Assembly (NCBI GenBank): GCA_036785705.1
Contig: JAWUZG010000004.1
Span: forward strand, 9,582,501 to 9,646,500
Length of the DNA stretch: 64,000 nt
Reading direction: 5' to 3'
Source of the DNA: Acanthornis magna
Lineage: Eukaryota; Chordata; Aves; Passeriformes; Acanthizidae
The notes under the pieces were generated by a model. That model was not told the DNA's origin. It searched no databases and saw only the letters and a list, made by a program, of their open reading frames with translations. Made by a program: the position numbers and the translations under genes. Each line of letters starts with the position of its first letter. The first letter of the stretch is position 1. Below are positions 48,949 through 58,753 of this stretch, in pieces.

Positions 48949-51900
48949 AAATTAAATTCAGGATATTACTTATTTATTTCTTGAACTCAATGTATTCTTC
49001 ATGTAAATACATAGCGTAATAGTTTCAAAATCAGTTTTTCTTCTTGGATCCAGTGATGTACACTTCAGGAAAGATCACTAATGTCTGTTATTATCCTCAT
49101 GGAATGAAAGAGAAAAAAAGACTTTTTTGTTTCATATTTTTTCCTTCACATTTTGAATAAAAAAAATAAATTTCCCTATAAATACGTAGTTTCTGTTATA
49201 AAAGGTGACTACTACATGAGGCTATAATATATATCCTTGGGTCAGTTAAAGACAGATAGGATTAGATATAGCGTAGCTTAGCTTTGGTTTTTTGTCATTT
49301 TTACTGGTAGCAAGTTCATCTCACTGCTTGTGTTTCCATGCAACCATATGTCTATGTGAAGTCACATTTCACTTTTTGATGAATACAGTCCTTCTAATTT
49401 CCTCTCACATCAGTTGTGGGACTCACAAGTGGAGTGCAAGTGTTATGTAGTTAGATCAAGAATATCATATATTTAGAATTTATCAGCATAATTGTGTGTT
49501 TTGTTATTCAGAACTTATCAGTGCAATTGTGTGTTTTGTTTTGTCATTCACTTTCCTTTATAGTGTTTACATGCTGAGAATTTTCTTCCTGGCTTTCTGG
49601 AGAAATGCCAGACTCCAAGGAAGTTTCTCTTCCTCTTCCTTTTTACCTTCTTATTCAAATGCTCTTGTGTATTCAGCAAGAGGATGCCAGCTGCATGAAT
49701 TCAAGCAGCAGAGAGTGCAGGAGAAGACAATTTTAGCACAACTCATTGCTTTCTGTGGTTTTGCACGTTGCTCATTGGAAATTGTTGTTCATGTGCTGGC
49801 TAATGTTGTAAGATGTGGCAGCGTGAGGTGGACAACTATTGAACATCAACATTTTAGAATTCTGGAAAAAAAAGCATGCCATGCGTTTTTCTTTTGTTTG
49901 ACAATGTGAAGAAGGGCAGTTTTCTGGCCATTTTAACAGCCATTTACAATCATTTAGTTTAGTGTCTCTGGAAATATATAGTGCAGCTCAGCTACGCTGT
50001 GAAAGCCTTTCAGTGCCTGAGTGTTAGTGTTGAGCTGTCCTGCCTTATGTAAGCCAAATGTTTTTGAAATGGAGCTGCTTGCAGAAATCTTGTCTCTAGA
50101 GAGATATGCCAGGACAGGGGCATATTGGTTTTGACTTAAGAACTTGTAACCATTTTTCCTAGCCAGATTAAATATTACTAATGACAGCAGTTCTGCAGGG
50201 GAACACAAGTGAACATTCTGTAGATAGCTGTACAAGAGGGAGAGAATACATCTTCTCCATGCCTGTTGTTTTCAAAGTCTAGTCTTAGAAAATTAAAGGA
50301 CGGGAGAAAAATAAATTATTAATACCACTCATGAAATTTTAAACGTACAAACGTATCTTGAAATATAGTAGCAGGAGGGTGATAAACCCACACCCTTTCC
50401 ACTTTTTTTCAGTAGTGGACATGTTTGTGCAACAGCACTCAAGCACAGCTTCTTACTGCAGGTGCTTTTACCATTTTGGGAGTTCACTGCCCTTGTTTTG
50501 TTAGCCTAAGCAGTTTGAAAGTGTTGGCTCACCCGCAGTGCTTGCAAATATATCACTGTCCATGCTGCCTTTGCTTTTTGTATTTACTGGTGTCTTATGC
50601 TTCAGGGTTTCCGATGCCCTTGAGAAGCTGTGATCATTTTTTACATCTGAAAGAGTGCCAATTCATTTATTAAGACAGAGTCTGTGAGGCCTGGATAAAT
50701 TTATTCTGTCTAACATTTAATAAAACATTAAATTAAAAATGTGACTTATGCAGTGACATACTCAGCATTATCCTTCCAAGGTTTATATTTGAGTGTTGCA
50801 GGGCCCCACCTCTCCAGAAGGTAACGTGCTATCAATCTAGCTCTGAGGTGACAAGGCCACTGGTGTTTTTCTGTGGCGGTTATTTAATAATTAATTTTTC
50901 ATTGCTAGTCTGTTCAATAAATGGATTGCAACATTTAAGACCGGTTTAATAGGTTTACAGGTCCCTTATAAATTCCAACAATGATAATAGTTAATAGGAG
51001 AATAATGAATTTGCGTTCAAAGATCTCAAGATCAATCAAGCAAATTAAATCTGGCCTAAGCTGTGGCTGCTGGGGTGGTTTTTTGTTTGTTTGTTTGGGG
51101 ATTTTTATTTTTTTTTACTATAAAATGTACCCTGTGTGGATAAGCTTGTCTGGTGATTTGTTGAATTTCTTAGTGTTTCACTTGTCATATTAATTTAAAT
51201 CTTTAATCTGAGGACGTGGAAGGCATATGAAGTGGCATATTAAATCAATATTATGTTGCAAACGATGTCTCCGAAGACGGTGCCATTTTGTAGGGGAATG
51301 CAATAATAGGAATAATAAAAAGAAATTGTATTTTGATCTTTCCACATATGTCATCACAATGCTGTTTACCCATTTAAAAAAACATATACCTCTGCTTGTA
51401 AAGGGAAAACCTTTCATTGGGCTTTATGACATACTCAAAATACAAAATTTTTTAAAAAAACCCAGATGGGGAAGCCTTACCAATTACTATGAGGATTTGA
51501 AAACATCAGCCCTACAAAGGAGTCTATTGCTTAACAGGGGTTTGCTTGGCATTTAAAATAGATGGTTCTTGGTCTCATTAGAGTTCATGGTAGTCAGAGA
51601 TAACCTCATTTAAAAAGTTAATAAAGGAGGAAGGTGCATTTGGTTTATCTGTTTGCTTTATGTCTCACCCAGAGCCTGATTTTCCCCTTTCCTTCAAACT
51701 TCTCTGTATAATCACTTGACTTGGGGTGATTCTGTCATTTCACAGCTGTTTCCACAGCTCTTTACTGTTGCATACACGGTGCACTGGAAAGGGGTTCAAA
51801 GCACCGTTATTCATTCCTGGCTCTGAAGCTCTCTTACTGAACATCCATTCACTTCATTACCCGTCTTGTACATCTGTAAAATACAAACCAAGTTGATGAC

Positions 51901-52817
51901 CACAGTAAAATGTTTGGATTAAAAATGCTGGTTAAGAACACAGTATGTGAGATTCACAGCAGTAGGAAATTGGGTCATTCGTTTTTCCAGAGCTTTAGGA
52001 TCTGACTTAAGATCTTTTCTTACCAGTTCTTTTTTTTTAAAGTAATTCTTCTTAGACAGGACATTGTCAAAAAATCTTTGATATAACCTGAAAAACAAGC
52101 AGTGGGTAGGGAGAGCTCCACACAAAAACCACATCTATTTTAATCTAGATTCTAAAGAAAACAACCTTAGGTAAGACTACAAATCTAAACCAACCCCAGG
52201 CAACCAATACTTCATGTGACACATCAAGGTATTTTCTTAGCCTTCCTCATTCTTGACATAAACCAAGACCTCCACCTCTCAAGCTTGCAGACGGCGATGC
52301 AGCAAGTAAACATTGCCTGGGCAGCAGTTAGCTATGGCTGCTGCTCCGGTTTTTTGCTGAACAACTTCTAGAGAGAGCATAGGCTGTGTACCTGTATGGT
52401 ACAGCCATAGATGGAGAAAAGAAGAGAAGAGCTTGGGAAAAGCAGTTGTTTTCGTTATTGCAGGTAGAAAGATAATGAACCTGGAATGTTATATTGTACT
52501 ACTAAACTATAGGATGGAGGGTACTGGAGCAAAATATAAGAGAAAAGCTTGGGCACGCTACAAGAGTTAATTATTTAGCCTTGATTAGTGAGAAGTTCAT
52601 GTATTTAGGACAGATACTACCTATCATTAACTAGTAGTAGCCTGTTTCCAGTTTGGGCAGTATCTGATGAATAGTGACTATCAATGTTGGTGTCCATCCT
52701 AACAAAAGTAGGTATTTCACTATGATTGGGTGCTGCAAACTGGATTTGCCATGCTGCAACCCATCAGTATTGTCTGTTGTTATTGCACTATTTGCGCTTT
52801 TCAAATTTGGATTCACA
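48949..52817. other. Unique noncoding sequence with a candidate conserved element
   Basis: No transposon recognised. The longest open frame (137 codons, + strand, 49496-49909) begins inside a tandem duplication and has no recognisable domain. The part 50680-51060 has the look of a developmental enhancer, with dense TAATTA/AATAAT-type homeodomain words among higher-complexity sequence. This is an impression only, without alignment. Confidence 0.55.
49476..49550. repeat. 35-40 bp tandem duplication, two copies
   Basis: Copy 1 (49476-49510) reads gaatttatcagcataattg then tgtgttttgttattca. Copy 2 (49511-49550) reads gaacttatcagtgcaattg then tgtgttttgttttgtcattca. They differ by a few transitions and a 5-nt TTTTG-type insertion in copy 2. 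Confidence 0.85.
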
Positions 52818-52998
52818 GTAATAGAATCATACAGTAGTTTGGGTTGGAAGGAGCCTTTAAAGGTCTTCTAGTCCAACCCCCCGCAATGAGCAGGGACATC
52901 TTCAACTAGAACAGGTTGCTCAGGGCCCTCGCCAAGCTGACCTTGAATATTTCCAAGGATGAGGCACCTATCACTGTTCTGGGCAATCTGTGACTACT
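52818..52998 (-). mobile_element. CR1 LINE 3' fragment
   Basis: The + strand reads 'atagaatcatacagtagttt' then 'gggttggaaggagccttt', followed by 'tagtccaaccccccgcaa', 'gagcagggacatcttcaact' and 'caggttgctcaggg'. That is the reverse complement of a typical avian CR1 3' end. About 180 bp remain, ending near 'gggcaatctgtgac'. It is the best-preserved CR1 end in the window and probably among the younger ones. Confidence 0.93.
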
Positions 52999-53155
52999 TA
53001 ATTTGTGATAGGAGACACGGGTAACCCATTTATGCACACAGTGGTTGCCAGTCAGTGGCTGGCAGTGACCTTTTTTTCCCAATGGTGAACAGTCATGACT
53101 GAGAAGAAATGGGCACTGACCAGTGAATGGAAATCACCCTTACTGCATAGCAGGT

Positions 53156-53168
53156 CACCAGCAGGGTA
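53156..53168 (+). promoter_or_regulatory. Possible CTCF-like core motif
   Basis: CACCAGCAGGGTA resembles the left and central part of the CTCF core (CCACCAGCAGGGGGC-like) but lacks the final G/C positions. It lies 160 bp from a CR1 fragment. Chance is a serious alternative. Confidence 0.2.
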
Positions 53169-53635
53169 TGGCCTGTGTAGGTTCTTATTTTGGGGCAAGG
53201 AGATGCAGAAAGCAGTTAGTGCTTCCTGCCAGCTATAGGTCCATAATTAGTTTCTGCAGTGACTCTGATTCACAGCAGGTGATGAGCAGCAATAGTTTAC
53301 TAGTGAAGTATGTAGTGACTTCAGACAAGAAGCCTGGGGCTGAGGAGAGAGAAGATAGGAAATGTAGTAGGAAAATGAGATTATTGTAACTAGAAGAGAG
53401 AATCAGGTAGCAATTTTTTTTTCTTTCTTGGTAAGACAGAAGATGTAACAAATAAGATGTTGAAGTAGGAGAGAAGACAGGAGGTAGGAAGAGGGATTAC
53501 AGAATGGAAATCTTAGATTGAAGTTTTAAGTGGCTCACCCCTTCCTTTTCCTCATGCACTCTCCTTTAGTCTAACAAATGTCTTGATACTGCTGTGACTG
53601 AAATCCACTTAATATTTAGTTTCTAGATACCCATG

Positions 53636-53700
53636 CAATTTCAGTGAAGTCATTCCTGACACACAGTGGGAGATTCAAACTCAGTGCATATGGGCCTACA
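53636..53700. repeat. Possible remnant of an old amniote interspersed repeat
   Basis: The words 'tcagtgaagtcattcctgac' and the following 'cacagtgggag' resemble an old interspersed repeat phrase I associate with non-mammalian amniotes. The family name is not known to me and the match is short. Confidence 0.2.
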
Positions 53701-54433
53701 GATCAGTCACTAAATCCCAAGAAATGCTATTTTCTAAAGGGTGGGAGGAGCATTGGTGGGTGGCTTGACTGAAGATAAGCATTAAGAATAGATATGATAA
53801 TGAGATTTGTCCTTGATGTACAATAAGTGCACAGAAAGAATAGCAACAGCAAACGTAAGGAGTTGGAATTATACAGGGGAAAATCAGGATATTTAGCAAG
53901 TGTTCTCTCTCATAGAAACAGTAGGAAACCTTACTGATGGCTACATATAGGCAAATGGAAGAGTATAGTAATTTGTTTAGTGGTTTTTTTGCTTTATTTT
54001 ATGAGGTTAGCCATAATGCTGCAAACACTGCAGTGATGCAGAATGATAATGTACAAATGTTTGCATGAATTAGTGGCCCTTTAAAATGCATCCTGATGCT
54101 ACAGAAGTTAGGCTGGCATTTATTACACTAGTCCTTACTATTGAGGATTTTTCTTGATGTGTGAAACATCTTTTTGTAGCCTAAAATAAATTTTGAGGAG
54201 GGAATGACTAGAAATACAAGAAATTGTATTTCCTTACCTGTTAGAAGTGTAATGAAATAACTCTTAAGAAATCAGCAAGGTGTGAGTTTTATTTAAATTG
54301 TGCACTCAGTTCATTCCTATTCTGTAGGTATGTAACTCATATATAAAATTAACATTATCTCAGTTACAGTGTCATCACCTTTAACTCTCCTTCTCTTGGA
54401 GCTAGTTATTTCTCTGAATTCAGGAATGGAAAA

Positions 54434-54497
54434 TCCTGTTCTTGCACTCTGCCCAGCACTTCATTGGTTTGGGCAGAGTGCAAAAATCTGAGCAGGA
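54434..54497. repeat. Long hairpin: 14-bp perfect stem plus 8-bp outer stem
   Basis: TTGCACTCTGCCCA (54442-54455) and TGGGCAGAGTGCAA (54470-54483) are exact reverse complements around a 14-nt loop. After a 6-nt one-sided bulge (54484-54489) the pairing resumes between TCCTGTTC (54434-54441) and GAGCAGGA (54490-54497), with one G-U pair. In total 22 base pairs fit in 64 nt, within the size range of a short microRNA precursor. I do not recognise either arm as a known miRNA. A template-switch palindrome or chance are alternatives. Pairing is seen directly; any expression is unknown. Confidence 0.9.
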
Positions 54498-55104
54498 AAC
54501 CTTTGCTGCTATGGCCTGATAGTCCTTCTTTAGCCTATCCAAAGTACATTTTGTATTTTCTGTAATGCTTTCAGCCTGATGTAATTGTAACCTTCTAGAA
54601 ATTGGTGTTAATATTCATTCATTTGGGATGTGGAATCTTATGCCACTCCTTAAATACCTCTTACGGTTAGACATGCTGTTTAAAAGCCTGGGCTTGTTAA
54701 TAAAGTATAGTATGTGAGGTGTCAGTTCTTCATATTTTAGGTTTATGAAAAATACCATTTCAGATCTAGGGTATTGTAACATTTGAAAAATGCTGACTTA
54801 AAGACAATCACTGCATATTTCTGGAGAAAATGCTTTGAAGACATTTGCTTTTAGAAAAATCAGGTTTTAGGCAGACAAAATAGCTCTTCCAACTCCATCT
54901 AAATTATTTTTTCTTTGCTGGTGAACTTTCAGACGACTCTGGAGGTGTTTAAATGCCCACATAATAAATTTGATGTGGGTTATTGGTGCCTCACTTTAAA
55001 CTTGTGTTCAACACAACACTTTTTCAAAAATTTTATTTTAAACAAGTTGCCAAATAAAATGCAATAGTTAGGTTTTTGCTTACTGACTGAATTCCTTTAT
55101 TTTC

Positions 55105-55165
55105 AGACCATGCCATGGAGGATCAGAGTGGTCATCCCTTAGGGTCCCTTTTAACAGTAGACAGT
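55105..55165 (+). mobile_element. Possible ancient CR1 3'-end scrap
   Basis: The words 'ggatcagagtggtcatccct' followed by 'tagggtcccttttaacag' resemble the 3' terminal part of old CR1 elements in + orientation ('...gatgacct...aggtcccttcca...'). Only about 60 bp can be compared and no terminal ATTCTATG repeat survives, so this is tentative. Confidence 0.25.
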
Positions 55166-55292
55166 ATCAGAAGGAAATTCAGTGAAAAATGAAAAGCTCC
55201 AAAATGGAAACATAGCAGCATTTTCACTGAACCTGTTTTTATCCCATATTTCTAGTAACAAAATTAAGCATTGGAAAGCTTATTTTATTATT

Positions 55293-55308
55293 AAAAAAAA
55301 AAAAAAAA
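55293..55308. repeat. Poly(A) tract, 16 nt
   Basis: A pure A run following 'attattatt' and followed by ccaacaac. No retrocopy was recognised. Confidence 0.85.
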
Positions 55309-56369
55309 CCAACAACTATCCAGTGTAGCAGTCAATGGCCTTGTTATTCATATAAATACCTAAAGCTCCTTAGAATCCAGCTGGGCTCTTAGCTTCAGTG
55401 ACGTCTTGAAGGAATATGATAAAACATGCTTCCCAACACCAACTTTCTCCTTTCCTGGAAATAACCTACTTGTTATTATGAGAAGGTAGTCACTGTCATC
55501 CTCTGGCTCTGGCAGACCTGATCAAATAACTTCCTAGCAGGAGTGGCCAGCTTCTTATTTCCTGGGACAGAAAAAATGTGTTTCTTCCTCTCTACTCTAT
55601 TAATAGTGTTTAGATTCTAATGGATTGGTCTGGCGAAATTGAATTCATACCTGCTAAAGCACGAGTTCAGGCTTGATTCAATCAGCCATATAGATCATTT
55701 ATGGACCATGGGCAGACTCAGGGCAATACTTCTTCAAAAATAAGTAAGAAAATATGATATGAACTCTGTATAAATCCACATCAGACTTAGAACAGGTGGG
55801 TTGAAGTAAAAGTAATTTGGAAAAAAGATTAGTGTTCCTTTCAGGAATATGCAGATTAATGGAGTAATTAGGACAGAGGACCAGAACCTCAGGGCGCTGT
55901 AAATCATCATCACTTCGTTGAAGTTACTGAACCTATGCTGCTGATTTATAACAGCTACAGAATTGATCCAGTAGCAAATCCGTAGTGATAATGTTGGTGT
56001 TTTCTCCTGGTGATGGAGCTGCAGGCACCCAGGATGACAGCTGGTTTGAGGGGCAAGTTCAGAACAGAATATAGATGAAAGACAACATACATATTTAGAG
56101 CATGTGGGGAACTTAAGACTACAGAAGACCTTCTGGAGTTTCTGTGTTCAGTTCCTTTTTACTGTTGCAAGCAATGACATCTTATCATGCCATTCAGATT
56201 TTTTCTTAGAAACGAAGTGGTTGGTTGAGGCAGGATGGTATTTTAAGCACAGCATTACTCTGAAAAACAGATTGAACAGAACTTTTATCACATGCTGCCC
56301 TCTGGTTTCTTTCATGATCTCTTTTGCATCCTTCATTTGAAAAAGGAAGGAGACTGTATATTAAAGAGG

Positions 56370-56400
56370 TGGTGTGGGGGGTGTGCTGTGTGTGTGTGGC
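56370..56400. repeat. TG/GGTG-rich simple repeat
   Basis: A short imperfect run of GGTGTG and TGTGTG words, including GTGTGTGTGTG. Plain simple sequence. Confidence 0.75.
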
Positions 56401-57609
56401 TGTGGGATCGATACAGATTGCCTGTGTTTCTAGAACTGGTAGCATTGGGGAGCATGATAGAAAGGCACTACAGCCACTAAGTTGACTTGATGCTTTGTAG
56501 TGCAGTATGAAGCTTCACTCAACTTCCCACCTGAGCTATCTGTTCATCGGGGAATGGTGGGCACACCCCAGTCCTCTGTGCTGTGTCTACTGAGCGAGGG
56601 GTTTGGTCTGACTAATCTTTAGGGCTGGCAGCAATATGCAAAGCCAGAAGGACAACAGCTTGGCTTGCAAGTAGCATGCTGAGTCTGCAAAGACCAGATA
56701 GATTGGAAGACTGTCTATTGACTTGTAAAATCAGGAAATTTGATAGTGAATCCTGTGGCGTACTGAAAATGCAAAAGTGTCCTGTACTGTTTATGAATGC
56801 AATTTACAGAATAGGATTACACTTTAGATGAAAATCAGCTTTTTATGCAGAAGTTCTGAATAAACTCTGAAAATTTATGGTTAGTAATGAAGTGTAACCT
56901 CAGCTTCACAAACATCTGAAATTGTGTGTCACTGTTTTCAGCTAGAGATTTTTGCTTGCCTCAGTTACTAGAGGAGTGCACATATGACGATGTGGTGTGC
57001 AGGGGGAAAGATGTGAGAGAAGGAGAGAACGGAGGGCTTTTTTGGTCTTCCAAAATGCAGTTCCTGATTACGGATAGAGAAGACGGCATGGATAAGCATT
57101 TGGTTTTCATTCCCTAAACTCAATCTCTTTTATTTGAATTTATCAAAATTTCCATACCTCCAGAGAAGAATGAAAATGAACATTTTGCTGAGAAATGTGT
57201 TATGATATTTCTAGATGTATTTTTTTCTGACTAGCTTTGAGAGTCTCTGAGGTTTTTCAAATTCAGTTAAGGTGCCATCAAATCTTTGCAAGGCAATGTA
57301 TACAGAAATTGACTGTCATGAAACACTAATAAAAGTTATCAAGCTTGTTGTCTTTCTAAACCTGCATGTTCTTATTTTCCTTATCAAATACAGCATATTA
57401 TGAATGAGAGCTGCTTTATTTATTCAGCTAAATTGTTTTGAAAAAATAACAAAAGATTTCCATGAGTATTTTGCTGGAAAACTATTATTTGCTCCTCCTA
57501 AGAAAACATTGGGTCTCCCTGCAGCAGCATAGTTACATTTCAAATCTGGAGCTAAACCATATTGACGTTAAAGACAATCTCCCTATGGTAAACAGGTTAA
57601 AATATCTTA

Positions 57610-57735
57610 ATATTTAACTGTTAAGCTTTGGGGTTGTGGTTTTGGGTTTTTTTGCTTGTTTTGTTTTTTCAGGGTTTCTTTAGAGGAGAAAGGTGTTTTT
57701 GCTGTTTGTTGTTTTTTTCTTGTTTTTTTTTTAGA
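57610..57735. repeat. T/G-rich low-complexity stretch
   Basis: Alternating runs of T with single or double G (gggtttttttgcttgttttg, then gtttgttgtttttttcttg), ending in a T9 run. Similar T/G blocks occur at 25140-25175, 39005-39040 and 51077-51120. It looks like simple-sequence drift, not a transposon. Confidence 0.7.
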
Positions 57736-57966
57736 AACAGGTCAAAGAATTAAGGTCATGAAGAAGTTCATAGCAATATCTGGTAAATCAAGGGTTTGAG
57801 ACAGTACACTTGCATGAATAACATGAATTCAGATGATATTGTAAGTATCAGTAGTAGTGCATGTGTTCACTGGCTTTATATTCTTGAGGAAGTTGCACCA
57901 GAGGAGACAAACTCATCCAAGTCTTTAGCAAAGTGGCAGTATGAAGGAGCTTCAGAGGAATATGAG

Positions 57967-58024
57967 CTAATTTTGTATAGTGCTACTTCCATTATCATTT
58001 GCATTCATCACTATACAAAATTAG
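57967..58024. repeat. Perfect inverted repeat, 16-bp arms, 26-nt spacer
   Basis: CTAATTTTGTATAGTG (57967-57982) and CACTATACAAAATTAG (58009-58024) are exact reverse complements. It is the longest uninterrupted inverted match I found in the window. One further G-T and one A-T pair could extend the outer end. An RNA here would form a 16- to 18-bp stem with a 26-nt loop. The inner ends, GTG and CAC, do not resemble known transposon termini and no target duplication is obvious. Confidence 0.92.
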
Positions 58025-58732
58025 TTGGGGGATGAATTACACAGTTTCTTAAAGAGCTCACACATATGAAAATACAATTTGGATAATGAAATCTAAGTTT
58101 TAGAAACTGTTTGCTAGCTATAATATTTAATGGGAAATGGTACATGTTAAATCAGCAACAACATCAACACCCTAGAGTTATTTTAGAGTGTTGCCCAATA
58201 AAGGGCACTTTGTAGACACAGTATGCAGTAAAAGTGATTGAGCCAAACTGACTACACTAAGGAAAACAGGATTAAATTGGTAAGCTTGACTTTTTCATAG
58301 ATACATGCATATTCTCACTATTATAGACTGAAACTCCCTTTTCGTAGCAGTTGTACTAATGTGAAGCTGTCCTGGTGTGCTGGATGACATACAAACTGTC
58401 CTCAATTCCCCTGGCTAGTACCCATCAGCAGGAGTCTGTCTGTGGATGTACTTCTGTCTGTGCTTGATGCTGTGCAAGACGAGCTGAAATGGATCTGCTG
58501 TACTTCATCTGTGGTACAGAAGTTTTCGTACTGTGGATGCCAACAATTCTTTTTGAACAGCACAATTCAATGTATGTATGGAAAATCTAAGATGCTCTAT
58601 CTAGTTGCTTTGTGGTTATATTGATTAGAAAAATATTTAATTAGCAAAACTGGTGGTACACGTGTCCTTAAGGACATCTGAGAAAAAGGGTTGAACAAGT
58701 CAAAACCTCAAGAAGAATTAAATAAGGGTAAC

Positions 58733-58753
58733 AAAAAAAAAAAAAAAAAAAAA
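58733..58753. repeat. Poly(A) tract, 21 nt
   Basis: A pure A run followed by caaagcaaaaag. No retrotransposed body was recognised upstream. Confidence 0.88.

Noticed and set aside
49496..49909. 137-codon plus-strand open frame with a hydrophobic N-terminus
   Set aside because: Its start lies in a local tandem duplication. The hydrophobic stretch comes from T-rich DNA, and no domain or exon signals support it.
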